Assembly: GCA_965249685.1 (NCBI GenBank)
Contig: CBDFMN010000003.1
Location: forward strand, 1,054,001-1,118,000
Reading direction: 5' to 3'
Source: RH-AL1 sp965249685
GTDB lineage: Bacteria > Pseudomonadota > Alphaproteobacteria > Rhizobiales > Beijerinckiaceae
DNA: 64,000 nt
This document shows positions 7,747 to 17,086 of this stretch, in pieces. A program made the position numbers and the translations under genes. Every line of letters begins with the position of its first letter. The stretch's first letter is position 1. The notes beneath the pieces were generated by a model. That model was not told the DNA's origin and made no database searches. It was given only the letters and a program-made list of their open reading frames with translations.

Positions 7747-9346
7747 GGAGGCCCCGCTCGTCACGGTCGCGAAGGTCAAGGGCGCCGTCCGCCTCGCCGC
7801 CGTCGATCTTCGTGCCGCCCGCATCGGCTTGAAGCCCGGCATGGCGCTCGCCGACGCGCGGGCCATGGTGCCACACCTCCTCGCCCACGATGCCGAACCC
7901 CGCGCCGAGGCCGACGCGCTCCTCGCGGTCGCCGACTGGTGCCGGTTGTTCACGCCCCTCGCCGCGCCCGACGCGCCTGACGGCGCCATGCTCGACGTCA
8001 CCGGCGCCGCCCACCTCTTCGGCGGCGAGACCGGCTTGCTGGACAGCATGGTCGCGCGGCTGCAGGTTCAGGGGTTTTCCGCGCGCGCGGCGGTCGCCGG
8101 CTCGCCTGCCGCAGCCTGGGCGCTGGCGCGATACGGCGGCGCGCGGCGCCTCATCCCTGAGGATGCGCAGGACATCCACCGCGCGAAAGTCTTCGCCGCC
8201 ATGCCGCTCGCCGCCCTGCGGCTGGACGAGGCGGCGCTCGCCCGCTTCGCTCAGGCGGGCTTGCGGCAGGTGGGCGACCTCCTTTTGCGCCCGCGCGCGC
8301 CGGTCGCCGCGCGATTCGGCGCGGACATCCACGCCCGGCTCGACGCCTTGTTCAGCCGGGACCGGCCGATCTCGCCACGCTTCGAGGCGCCGGCCTTCGT
8401 CGCGGAACGGCGCTTTCCCGAAGGGATCACCCAGGTCACGGCAATCGAGTCGACGATCCTCGCCCTGGCCTACGACGTCTGCGGCATGCTCGCCCGACAC
8501 GGCGAAGGCGCGCGGCGGCTCGACGTCAGCCTGTTCCGCGTCGATGGCGCGGTCCGCCACGTCGATGCGGGTACGAGCCGGCCGCTGCGCGACCCCCTCG
8601 TGATGGCGCGGCTGTTCCACGAGCGCATCCAGGCGGCCGGCGAAGAGGGGCTCGACACCGGCTACGGCTTCGACGTCGTGCGCCTCGCCGTCCTTGCCGC
8701 CGAGAGGCTCGACCAGCACCAACCGAGCTGGGACGAGGCCGGCGTGGAGGGTAGCGACCTCGACGACCTCATCGACCGGCTCGGCGCCCGCTTTGGCCTG
8801 TCGCGCGTCGTCCGCCTCGTACTGCAGGAGAGCCATCTGCCCGAACGGGCGGCCATCGTCGTCGCGGCGGCAGGGCCGCAGGGTGCCGTGCCGCACGCTG
8901 TCAGAGGGATAGGCCGGGCGCGGGACCAGACGACTCTTTTTTGCCCAGATGATGCTCCTTCTTCGCAGGCCAGGGTGTCCGCTTCAAAAGCAATGGCACC
9001 CGCACGCGCCATCTCGAGCCCCCGGACAGAGCCTTCCATGGCCCTCCTCCCGTCCACGCTTCCCGAGCGGCCGATCCGGCTGCTGCAGCGGCCCGAACCG
9101 GTCGAGGCGATAGCCGGCGTACCCGACGGGCCGCCGGTGCGCTTTCGCTGGCGGCGCGTCATGCACCACGTCGCCGCGATCGAGGGGCCGGAGCGCATCG
9201 GCGCGGAATGGTGGACGGGCGCCGCCCCGACGCGCGACTATTTCCGCGCCGAGGACACCGCCGGCCAGCGCTTCTGGCTGTACCGGGAAGGTCTCTACGG
9301 CGAGGTGCAGACACCGCGCTGGTTCATGCACGGGCTGTTTGCGTGA
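7646..9346 (+). CDS. imuB: ImuB, Y-family polymerase-like mutasome protein
   Basis: A 566-residue Y-family DNA polymerase homologue that is catalytically inactive and serves as the beta-clamp adaptor of the DnaE2 mutasome. The N-terminal LSLFLPRFATDRV lacks the first catalytic acidic motif of active Y-family polymerases, while DVTGAAHLFGGE is the ImuB version of the second; this matches known ImuB. A C-terminal domain with repeated Arg/Pro elements and RYFMHGLFA-like ending (TPRWFMHGLFA) is also family-typical. It overlaps imuA by 101 bases and dnaE2 by four (GTGA). Confidence 0.92.
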   Translation: MRYLSLFLPRFATDRVRRSLRTHPPSREPSGTDEEAPLVTVAKVKGAVRLAAVDLRAARIGLKPGMALADARAMVPHLLAHDAEPRAEADALLAVADWCRLFTPLAAPDAPDGAMLDVTGAAHLFGGETGLLDSMVARLQVQGFSARAAVAGSPAAAWALARYGGARRLIPEDAQDIHRAKVFAAMPLAALRLDEAALARFAQAGLRQVGDLLLRPRAPVAARFGADIHARLDALFSRDRPISPRFEAPAFVAERRFPEGITQVTAIESTILALAYDVCGMLARHGEGARRLDVSLFRVDGAVRHVDAGTSRPLRDPLVMARLFHERIQAAGEEGLDTGYGFDVVRLAVLAAERLDQHQPSWDEAGVEGSDLDDLIDRLGARFGLSRVVRLVLQESHLPERAAIVVAAAGPQGAVPHAVRGIGRARDQTTLFCPDDAPSSQARVSASKAMAPARAISSPRTEPSMALLPSTLPERPIRLLQRPEPVEAIAGVPDGPPVRFRWRRVMHHVAAIEGPERIGAEWWTGAAPTRDYFRAEDTAGQRFWLYREGLYGEVQTPRWFMHGLFA

Positions 9347-12300
9347 TCCGCTTCGCCGACCCGCAAGGCTTCGCCGAGTTCGGCGTGACGACGAACTTCT
9401 CCTTCCTGCGTGGCGCCTCGCACCCGGAGGAACTCGTCGCCCAGGCCATCGTGCTCGGCCTCCAGGGGATCGGCATCGCCGACCGGAACTCGTTCGCCGG
9501 CATCGTGCGCGCGCACCTGTTCCTGCGCAACAACAGGGACGACGCCAAGGGCCTGCGCGTGGTGAGCGGGGTGCGCCTCGTTTTCTGCGACGGCATGCCC
9601 GATATCCTCGCCTACCCGCGCGACCGCGCCGCCTACGGCCGGCTCTGCCGCATGCTGACGCGGGGAAACATCCGCGCCGTCAAGGGCGGCTGCCTGCTCA
9701 CCTTCGCCGACCTGCTCGACCACGCGGAGGGTCAGCAGGTCGTCGTGCTGGCCGCATCGAGCTTCGAGCCGGACGAGGCGGCGGAGGGGGGCCGCTCCTA
9801 TGCCGACTTCGATTGCGGCAGGGGGGCGGGGGCCGCCACCGCCGGGCAGACCGAGCGGCTGGAGGAACTCGCCGCCGCCTTGCCAGGCCGCGTGTGGCTT
9901 GGCGCCGCCATGACCTACGGCCGGACGATGCGCGCCGACCTCGCCAAACGGCGCAAGCAGAGCGAGCGACTCGGCCTGCCGCTGCTCGCGACAAACGACG
10001 TCCTCATGCACGATCCCGCGCGACGCGAGTTGCAGGACGTCCTGACCTGCATCCGCCACGGCGTGACGCTGGAGACGGCAGGCCGGCGCCTGCTACCCCA
10101 TGCCGAGCACCACCTGAAGCCGCCGGCCGAGATGCGCCGCCTGTTCGCCGAGGCGCCCGACGCGGTGGCCGAGACAATGCGGTTCCTCGACGGGCTCACC
10201 TTCTCGCTGGACGAGCTGCGCGGCGACTATCCCGAGGAATTGCGCGCAGGCTATGCCACGCCGCAGGACGCGCTCGAAGCCTTTGCGCGGGAGGGCGCCG
10301 CGTGGCGTTACCCCGACGGCGTCCCGGCCAAGGTCGACGACGCGCTGGCGCATGAACTCGGCATCGTCGCGCAGCTCGGCTACGCCGCCTACTTCCTCAC
10401 CGTCCACGACATCGTGCGCTACGCGCGCGGCCAGGGCATCCTCTGCCAGGGGCGCGGCTCGGCGGCCAATTCGGCGCTCTGCTACTGCCTCGGCATCACG
10501 GAGGCCGACCCGACCTTCCACGACCTCCTGTTCGAGCGCTTCATCTCCCTGGAGCGCAAGGAAGTGCCCGACATCGACGTCGATTTCGAGCACGACCGCC
10601 GCGAACAGGTGATGCAGTACATCTACACCCGCTACGGCCGCGCCCGCGCGGCGCTGACGGCGAGCGTCGTCACCTACCGCGCCCGCTCGGCAGTGCGCGA
10701 GGTCGGCAAGGTGTTCGGCCTGTCTGAGGACGCACTTGGCGCGATCACGTCGAAGATCTGGCGCTTCTCGTCGGAGGCGGTAGAGGACGACGAGGCGCGC
10801 CGCGCCGGGCTCGACCCGACCGAGCCGCACTTCGCCAAGGCCATCGCCCTGTCGCGCGACCTCGCCGGCTTCCCGCGCCACCTTTCCCAGCATTCGGGCG
10901 GCTTCGTGCTGACGCAAAGCCGCCTCGACGAGGTCGTGCCTATCGCCAATGCAACGATGGCGGAGCGCACCACCATCGAGTGGGACAAGGACGACCTCGA
11001 CGCGCTCGGCATCCTCAAGGTCGACGTGCTCGCGCTCGGCATGTTGTCGTGCCTGAAGAAGAGCTTCGACCTCCTCGAGCAGCACTACGGCCGCACGGAG
11101 ACGATCGCTTCCATGCCGAAGGAAGACCCGCGCGTCTACGCGATGATCCAGCGGGCCGATACGATCGGCGTGTTCCAGATCGAGAGCCGGGCGCAGATGT
11201 CCATGCTGCCGCGACTCAAGCCGGCAAAATTCTACGACCTCGTCGTCGAGGTGGCGATCGTGCGGCCCGGCCCGATCCAGGGCGACATGGTGCATCCCTA
11301 CCTTCGCCGCCGCCAAGGTCTAGAGCCGGTCAGCTATCCCACGCCCGAGCTTGAGGCCGTGCTCGGCAAGACGATGGGCGTGCCGCTGTTCCAAGAGCAG
11401 GCGATGCGCATCGCCATCGTCGCCGCCGGCTTCACGCCCTCGGAAGCCGACCAGCTCCGCCGCGCCATGGCGACCTTCAAGAAGGTCGGCACCATCTCGA
11501 GCTTCTTCGACAAGATGGTGCGCGGCATGATCGACCGCGGCTATCCGGAGGAGTTCGCGACACGCTGCTTCAAGCAGATCGAGGGCTTCGGCACCTACGG
11601 CTTCCCCGAGAGCCATGCGGCCTCGTTCGCGCTGCTGGTCTACGCGTCGAGCTGGATGAAGTGCCGCTACCCCGACGTCTTCGCCTGCGCCATGCTCAAC
11701 GCCCAGCCGATGGGGTTCTATGCGCCCTCCCAACTCGTGCGGGACGCGCGCGAGCACGGCGTGCCCGTCGCCGAAGCGGACGTGAACTTTTCCCACTGGG
11801 ACTCCACGCTCTTCCCGCTCTGCGCTCATGGTGGGGAGCGCATGATCGAGAGCCTGGGCGTCGTGCAGCCGCCGGTCCACACGAAACATACCGACCAGGC
11901 CGGCGACATCCTCGGGACCCACGCCGTTCGCCTGGGCCTGCGCCAAGTCAACGGTCTGAACCAGGCCGACATGGATCGGCTCGTCGCGCGGCGCGGCGCA
12001 GGCTACGATTCGATCCGCGACCTGTGGCTGCGCGCCGAACTCAGCCCCACCACGCTCGAACGGCTTGCCGAGGCGGACACGTTCCGCTCGCTCGGGCTCG
12101 ACCGGCGCGAGGCCCTCTGGATCGTCCGCGGCCTCAACCGTGCCGGCGACAAGGACGACCTGCCGCTGCTGCGCGCCTTGAGCTTCATCGAGACAGAGCC
12201 GGAGGCGAAGCTGCCGCCGATGCCGCTCGGCCAGCATGTCGTCGAGGACTATCGTCACCTCTCGCTGTCGCTGAAGGCCCATCCCGTCGCCTTCCTGCGC

Positions 12301-12789
12301 GCGCAGCTTGCCAAGCGCGGCGCGATCCGGGCGGAGGAGCTTGGCACCCGTGCCCTCGGCCGCGTCAGCGTCGCCGGTCTCGTGCTGGTGCGCCAACGGC
12401 CGGGGTCGGCCAACGGCACGGTGTTCCTGACCCTGGAGGACGAGACGGGCGTCGCCAACATCATCGTCTGGCCAAAGGTGTTCGAGGGGCTGCGGCCGGT
12501 CGTCATCGGCGCCCGCTTCATCGCCGTGACCGGCAGGTTGCAGCGCGAGGGCGAGGTCGTCCACGTCATCGCCGAGAAGGCGGAGGACCTGACGCGGATG
12601 CTCGGTCAGCTCTCCACCATGGGATCGTCCATCGCGCCCTTGGCCCGTGCCGACGAACTCAAACGGCCGGTTCTGCCGCCGCGCCCGCGTGTCCCCGAGC
12701 GGCTGCCGCAATTGTTCGACCTTCTCGACCCACGAGAAGAGGCGGCGGCCACCCAGCGCGCCATGCCGAAGGGCCGTAACTTCCAATAG
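9343..12789 (+). CDS. dnaE2: Error-prone DNA polymerase DnaE2
   Basis: C-family DNA polymerase of 1148 residues that carries out damage-induced mutagenic translesion synthesis. The GTG start overlaps the imuB stop (GTGA), giving the N-terminus VIRFADPQGFAEFGVTTNFS. An N-terminal PHP domain (about 10-270) is followed by the polymerase core with CQGRGSAANSALCYCLGI (about 367-384) and the catalytic PDIDVDFE (about 408-415), then finger, HhH and OB-fold (GLVLVRQRPGSANGTVFLTLEDETG) regions. Ends in RAMPKGRNFQ, a DnaE2-like tail. Third gene of a LexA-controlled operon. Confidence 0.95.
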   Translation: MIRFADPQGFAEFGVTTNFSFLRGASHPEELVAQAIVLGLQGIGIADRNSFAGIVRAHLFLRNNRDDAKGLRVVSGVRLVFCDGMPDILAYPRDRAAYGRLCRMLTRGNIRAVKGGCLLTFADLLDHAEGQQVVVLAASSFEPDEAAEGGRSYADFDCGRGAGAATAGQTERLEELAAALPGRVWLGAAMTYGRTMRADLAKRRKQSERLGLPLLATNDVLMHDPARRELQDVLTCIRHGVTLETAGRRLLPHAEHHLKPPAEMRRLFAEAPDAVAETMRFLDGLTFSLDELRGDYPEELRAGYATPQDALEAFAREGAAWRYPDGVPAKVDDALAHELGIVAQLGYAAYFLTVHDIVRYARGQGILCQGRGSAANSALCYCLGITEADPTFHDLLFERFISLERKEVPDIDVDFEHDRREQVMQYIYTRYGRARAALTASVVTYRARSAVREVGKVFGLSEDALGAITSKIWRFSSEAVEDDEARRAGLDPTEPHFAKAIALSRDLAGFPRHLSQHSGGFVLTQSRLDEVVPIANATMAERTTIEWDKDDLDALGILKVDVLALGMLSCLKKSFDLLEQHYGRTETIASMPKEDPRVYAMIQRADTIGVFQIESRAQMSMLPRLKPAKFYDLVVEVAIVRPGPIQGDMVHPYLRRRQGLEPVSYPTPELEAVLGKTMGVPLFQEQAMRIAIVAAGFTPSEADQLRRAMATFKKVGTISSFFDKMVRGMIDRGYPEEFATRCFKQIEGFGTYGFPESHAASFALLVYASSWMKCRYPDVFACAMLNAQPMGFYAPSQLVRDAREHGVPVAEADVNFSHWDSTLFPLCAHGGERMIESLGVVQPPVHTKHTDQAGDILGTHAVRLGLRQVNGLNQADMDRLVARRGAGYDSIRDLWLRAELSPTTLERLAEADTFRSLGLDRREALWIVRGLNRAGDKDDLPLLRALSFIETEPEAKLPPMPLGQHVVEDYRHLSLSLKAHPVAFLRAQLAKRGAIRAEELGTRALGRVSVAGLVLVRQRPGSANGTVFLTLEDETGVANIIVWPKVFEGLRPVVIGARFIAVTGRLQREGEVVHVIAEKAEDLTRMLGQLSTMGSSIAPLARADELKRPVLPPRPRVPERLPQLFDLLDPREEAAATQRAMPKGRNFQ

Positions 12790-12821
12790 CTACCCTCTCG
12801 AGGCGGGAACGGCGACGCCGC

Positions 12822-15161
12822 TCAGCGCGGCGGCTGTCCCGGGCGGCCCGGTGGGGCGGCCGGTCGAGGCGGCGAGAGCGCCGCACGCGGGGGCGGAGGC
12901 GCAGCGCGCGGTGGCGGCGCAGCACGCTGCATCATTGGTGGCGGCGCGGCACGCGGGGGCGGAGGTGCCGCACGCTGCATCATCGGCGGCGGCGCGGCGC
13001 GCTGCTGTTGAGGCGGCGGAGCGCGCTGGACAACCGGACGCTCCCTGGGTGGCGGGGCCTGACGTGGTGGCGGGGCCTGACGCGGCGGGGGCGCTTGGCG
13101 AGCCGGTGGAGCCTGACGCGGCGGAAGCGCGGAGCGAGGACCGGCTGCTTGGCCGGTTTGCACGCGGGCGGCACGGCGCTGGTCTTGCGCGGCACGACGA
13201 TCCTGCTGCACCTGCTGGCGCCGCTCCTGCCGGCTGAGCTGGCGCTCGGGCGGCCGAGCCGCCCGCTGCTGCGGCCGAGGTGCTGCTGGCGTCGCTGCGG
13301 CGCCAGTGGGCGCAGCGGGAGCCGTCGCTGCGTTGGGCCTTACGGCGGCGGCCGGCGGCTGGCCGGGAGCGGTCCGCGCGTTCTGCGCGGGCGGCGCAGG
13401 CGGCATGCCTGCCGGCCCCGTAGCCGGCGGCAGCGGCCGTCCGCCTGCGCCGGGCGGGGTTTGCCCGGGCAAAGGCGCAGCCCTCACGGCTCCGGGCGGC
13501 CTGCCGATGGCACCGAGGCGTCCGTCCGTCCGCGCCCGGTTGAGCTCGGCCGGCGTAGTGATGCCTTCTTTACGAAGCGCGGTGCCGCGCAGCGCCGCGG
13601 CGGCCGGCAAGGCCACGGCGGCGGCCACGCCGGCGCCGATCACGGCGTTGCGCAACCCGTTGCCTTCCGGCGCACCCGCCGCCGTAGCGGAGAGCGGCTG
13701 GTGGATCGCCGCGACAGGCCCACCGACCACGTTCGTTTGCTGGATAATGGTTTCTTGAACGTTGGTTTGCTGGACGAAGAACACGTTGTTCTGTGGCGCG
13801 ACGACGTAGACCGGCGGGTTGATGTAGAGCGGCAGCGGTACGAAGGCCGGCGTCGGCAGGAAGAAGAGGCCGACCGGCTCCGGCGGCGGCCCGAGGTCGA
13901 GAAACGCCACCGGGATCGGCGCCAGGTAATAGACCGGCGGCAGGGGCGGCGGCACGAAATCGTATTCGGGGTCGTCGAAATAGACGACCGGCCGGTCGAT
14001 GTACACGAACTCGTCCGGCGGGGGCGGCGCCACGTCGTAGCTGATGACGGGGAAGCTCGGGGGCGGGTCGAAGGCGGCCGACAGGTCCTGCAACCGCAGC
14101 CGCGCGGCGCCGGCATGCGGCCCCCTTGGATAGCGCCGGGTGTAGGACCAGTAGGCGTCGGGAGTATCGACGCTGATCGTCCGGCTCCAAGTCAGGGCTT
14201 CGCGGCGCGCGGCGAGCAGCGCGCGCACGCGCTTCGCATTGGGGTCGCGCCCATAGGTCGCCAGGTAGTCTTCGTAGCCGGCCGGCGTGTCTCGGTCGAC
14301 TGCCGCCGTGTACGCTTCGGGAGCGGGGAAGCTGCGGATAGGCTTCGTCCTAAGCTCCGTCATTCGATCCGCAGAGGCGGCCGGCGGCGGGGCGTCCGTC
14401 GCGCGCTCGAAGAAGCGGAACGACGAGTCGATCTTGGAGGAGTCCCAAGGCACCTCGGCACCTTTGGTCACCTCGTTGACGCGCAGGCGCACGCGGTCGA
14501 ACAGGTCGTCTGGGGCAAGGCCGCCCTCGCGCATGATGGCGGCAAGCGTCTGCGCGTAGGGTCCGTAATTGCCTTTGGCCACCGGCGCGACGGTGCCGGG
14601 CGCCGCGTTGTAGGCGATCAGCGATCCCGGCCCGGGGTCGACCAACGCGAGGCCGCCGGCAAGCGCCGAGCCGCCTTTGGCAAAGGGGGTGGGATAGGCG
14701 GCATCGAAGACGGCGAACCGCGCCTTGAGCTGGAGCCCGGCGAGCGGCGCGACGAGATCGTTGAACCGGATCGCCTCGAGAGGAACGTCGCTGTCGCGCG
14801 CGACGCTCGCGCCGACGGGCACGAAGTAGTTCTCCCGGCCGTACTGAAGCCCGTAACCGGCGACGTAGACGAAAGCGACGGTGTCGGTGCCGCCGCTGCC
14901 AAGCCGGCGGAGGAAGTCGGCGTAGGACTGGCGGAATGTCTCGGCGTCGAGGTCGCGCGCCCCGACGACGTCGAACCCGGCCGCCTGCAGCGTCTGCGCC
15001 ACGAGACCGGCATCGTTGGCCGCGGTCGGGAGGGCACTCGCCGCGTAATTGGCGTTGCCCACGACGAAGGCGACCCGCTTCTCCTTTGTCTGCGCATATC
15101 CCGGCGACGCGAGACCGAGGAAGGTGCATGCCAAAATTGCGGCCGCAATGATTTGACGCAT
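12822..15161 (-). CDS. Exported caspase-fold protein with degenerate catalytic pair and Pro-rich tail
   Basis: A 779-residue protein: signal peptide (1-23, cleavage near GYAQ), a caspase/peptidase C14 domain (about 28-255), a linker, a Pro/Tyr-rich region (about 370-480), a hydrophobic Ala-rich stretch (about 510-530) and a long Pro/Arg/Gln-rich low-complexity tail (about 560-779). In active caspase-fold proteases the catalytic His is in SGHG and the Cys in DAC; here these read AGYG (Y103) and DAA (A155), so peptidase activity is not expected. This resembles the 'pseudo' caspase homologues of proteobacteria that replace His with Tyr. The tail probably crosses or binds the cell wall. Convergent with dnaE2. 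Confidence 0.8.
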   Translation of the reverse strand: MRQIIAAAILACTFLGLASPGYAQTKEKRVAFVVGNANYAASALPTAANDAGLVAQTLQAAGFDVVGARDLDAETFRQSYADFLRRLGSGGTDTVAFVYVAGYGLQYGRENYFVPVGASVARDSDVPLEAIRFNDLVAPLAGLQLKARFAVFDAAYPTPFAKGGSALAGGLALVDPGPGSLIAYNAAPGTVAPVAKGNYGPYAQTLAAIMREGGLAPDDLFDRVRLRVNEVTKGAEVPWDSSKIDSSFRFFERATDAPPPAASADRMTELRTKPIRSFPAPEAYTAAVDRDTPAGYEDYLATYGRDPNAKRVRALLAARREALTWSRTISVDTPDAYWSYTRRYPRGPHAGAARLRLQDLSAAFDPPPSFPVISYDVAPPPPDEFVYIDRPVVYFDDPEYDFVPPPLPPVYYLAPIPVAFLDLGPPPEPVGLFFLPTPAFVPLPLYINPPVYVVAPQNNVFFVQQTNVQETIIQQTNVVGGPVAAIHQPLSATAAGAPEGNGLRNAVIGAGVAAAVALPAAAALRGTALRKEGITTPAELNRARTDGRLGAIGRPPGAVRAAPLPGQTPPGAGGRPLPPATGPAGMPPAPPAQNARTAPGQPPAAAVRPNAATAPAAPTGAAATPAAPRPQQRAARPPERQLSRQERRQQVQQDRRAAQDQRRAARVQTGQAAGPRSALPPRQAPPARQAPPPRQAPPPRQAPPPRERPVVQRAPPPQQQRAAPPPMMQRAAPPPPRAAPPPMMQRAAPPPRAAPPPPRAALSPPRPAAPPGRPGQPPR
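12870..13120 (-). repeat. Tandem Pro-rich coding repeats
   Basis: The end of the caspase-fold gene encodes degenerate tandem units of the type RQAPPP, followed by two units PPPMMQRAAPPP and RAAPPP units. DNA repeats follow the peptide repeats, so copy number may vary between strains. They are coding, not a CRISPR: there are no equal-length unique spacers. Confidence 0.7.
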
Positions 15162-15317
15162 CCCTCACCCCTGCAACTGACATGCGCGTGGCATAGGTTG
15201 AACGTCCCATGCCTGCTCTGCATAACTCCGATCACCGGTGCAAGGCGAGTTCCGCCGCAAACGCGCACGACCGATGTCTAAAGGTAGGGCGAAGAGATCG
15301 CCTTAGAAGGATAGCCA

Positions 15318-16169
15318 ATGACCGATATCACGCTCGGACCTGAACGCGGGCCAAAGCGGAGCGCTCCGAGGGAGAAGCCCGTGCTGACGTTCCGCCACAG
15401 CGTCTGGGTTCGTGCGACGCACTGGATCTGGGTCGTCGCCTTGACCATCCTGCTGATGAGCGGCCTGCAGATCTTCAACGCCTATCCCGCGCTGAACTTC
15501 GGCCAGACGACCACCTTCAACAAGGGGCCGCTGGTGATCGGCACGAACGACGATCAGACCCGGGGCGTCACCACGCTCTTCGGGCATGCCTTCGACACGA
15601 CGGGGATCCTCGGCCTGTCGAGCAGCCCCGGCGGGCCGGTGGCCGTCGCCTTCCCGCGCTGGGCCACGCTGCCGGCAGAACAAGACCTCGCGACGGCGCG
15701 ACGGTGGCACTTCCTGTTCGCCTGGATTCTCGTCCTCAACGGGTTCCTCTATCTTGCCTACGGCTTCGTCAGCGGTCATCTCGGTCGGGATATCTGGCCG
15801 CACCTGCGCGACCTGAAGGCGATCCCGCACGACGTGGTCAACCATCTCAAGCTGCGGTTCGGCCATGGCGAGGAGGCGCGCCACTACAACGTGCTGCAGA
15901 AGATTACCTATGCGGCCGTGCTCTTCGTCATTCTGCCCGTGCTCGTCCTGGCCGGCATCGAGATGTCGCCCGGCCTTGGTTCGGTCGTGCCCGGCCTTCG
16001 CGAGGTCTTCGGCGGTCGCCAGAGCGCCCGCAGCATCCACTTCATCATGGCCGTCCTGCTCGTGCTCTTCGTGATCGTCCACGTCGTCATGGTCGTGGCG
16101 TCCGGCTTGTTCAACAACCTGCGCTCGATGATCACCGGCCGCTACGTGGTGAAGGAGCCCCGCCCATGA
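15318..16169 (+). CDS. Cytochrome b561-type membrane subunit (cytochrome b/b6 domain)
   Basis: A 283-residue integral membrane haem b protein of the Ni/Fe-hydrogenase/thiosulfate-reductase cytochrome b type. Four main hydrophobic segments carry candidate haem-ligand histidines: FRHSVWVRATHW in the first, RRWHFLFAWIL in the second, and RSIHFIMAVLLVLFVIVHVV in the last. Its stop overlaps the start of the next gene (ATGA), a molybdopterin oxidoreductase, so it is the likely quinone-linked electron partner of that enzyme, an arrangement parallel to MsrQ with MsrP. A GAAGGATAGC element precedes the ATG. Confidence 0.85.
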   Translation: MTDITLGPERGPKRSAPREKPVLTFRHSVWVRATHWIWVVALTILLMSGLQIFNAYPALNFGQTTTFNKGPLVIGTNDDQTRGVTTLFGHAFDTTGILGLSSSPGGPVAVAFPRWATLPAEQDLATARRWHFLFAWILVLNGFLYLAYGFVSGHLGRDIWPHLRDLKAIPHDVVNHLKLRFGHGEEARHYNVLQKITYAAVLFVILPVLVLAGIEMSPGLGSVVPGLREVFGGRQSARSIHFIMAVLLVLFVIVHVVMVVASGLFNNLRSMITGRYVVKEPRP

Positions 16170-17020
16170 GGCGCGACGCGAAGGCTATGACGCCCGGCGC
16201 GAGGCCGCTCCGCGGCGCGGCTCTCGACCGGCGCGTCTTCCTTGCCGGCGCGGCCGGACTCGCCCTGGGCGGATGCGACCGCGTGGCCGACAGCGTTGGC
16301 GGTCGCAAGGCGTTCGCCGCGGCCAACGATGCGAGCTACGTCGCCCAACGCGCCCTGATGAGCGGCAAGTCGCTAGCCCCGGAGTTCACCGCCGCCGACC
16401 TCTCGCCCGAGTTCCGTGCCAACGGATCGATCGACCCGAAGGACGAGACGTACAAGGCGCTGGCCAAGGAGAAGTTCGCGACTTGGTCGATGTCGGTCGG
16501 CGGCCTCGTCGAGCACCCGCGTGCCTTCACCCTCGCCGACCTCAAGGCGCTGCCCGCCCGCACACAGATCACCCGGCACGATTGCGTCGAGGGCTGGAGC
16601 TGCATCGGCAAATGGAAGGGCCCCACGCTAGCCTCTGTGCTCGACCTCGTCGTACCCAGGTCGCAGGCGCGCTACGTCGTCTTCCACTGCTACGACCAGC
16701 TCGGCGCGGATCAGAGCGAGGGCAACTCGGATGCAAGCGAGGAAACCAACGCGATGAGCGGGCCCCCGCCGAAGTACTACGGTTCCATCGACATGGAGGA
16801 CGCCGCGCACCCGCAAACGATCCTCGCCTACGAAATGAACGACCAAACCTTGTCGATCGCCCACGGCGCGCCGTTGCGGCTGCGGCTGGAGCGCCAGCTC
16901 GGCTATAAGATGAACAAGTACATCCGCAGCATCGAGCTTGTGGATAGCTTCGCGCCGATCGGCGGCGGCAAGGGCGGGTACTGGGAAGACCTCGGCTACG
17001 ACTGGTACGCGGGCATATGA
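16166..17020 (+). CDS. Sulfite-oxidase-fold molybdopterin oxidoreductase with Tat signal and lipobox
   Basis: A 284-residue periplasmic enzyme of the sulfite oxidase/MsrP (YedY) fold. The N-terminus has DRRVFLAGAAGLALGGC: a twin arginine (R22-R23) followed by a lipobox with Cys37, suggesting a Tat-exported lipoprotein. The core has C140 in RHDCVEGWSCIGKW, the position of the molybdenum-ligating Cys, and the downstream GAPLRLRLERQLGYKMNKYI typical of the fold. Translationally coupled (ATGA) to the cytochrome b gene. Substrate is unknown; methionine sulfoxide or sulfite-like substrates are possible by family analogy. Confidence 0.87.
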   Translation: MRRDAKAMTPGARPLRGAALDRRVFLAGAAGLALGGCDRVADSVGGRKAFAAANDASYVAQRALMSGKSLAPEFTAADLSPEFRANGSIDPKDETYKALAKEKFATWSMSVGGLVEHPRAFTLADLKALPARTQITRHDCVEGWSCIGKWKGPTLASVLDLVVPRSQARYVVFHCYDQLGADQSEGNSDASEETNAMSGPPPKYYGSIDMEDAAHPQTILAYEMNDQTLSIAHGAPLRLRLERQLGYKMNKYIRSIELVDSFAPIGGGKGGYWEDLGYDWYAGI

Positions 17021-17086
17021 GAGGCTGCGGTCCCCGTCGAGAAGACAAACCTGGCCCGTGAAGGGCGCGGCCGCTAGGCTCAGCCT

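Noticed and set aside
12870..13120. Possible CRISPR array
   Set aside because: Repeats are in frame with a Pro-rich protein tail, variable in length and without unique spacers.
13008..15281. Long open frame (757 codons) on the plus strand opposite the caspase-fold gene
   Set aside because: Peptide is Arg/Gly-rich without domains; it exists because the opposite strand has GC-biased codons. The minus-strand reading has a signal peptide and a recognisable fold.
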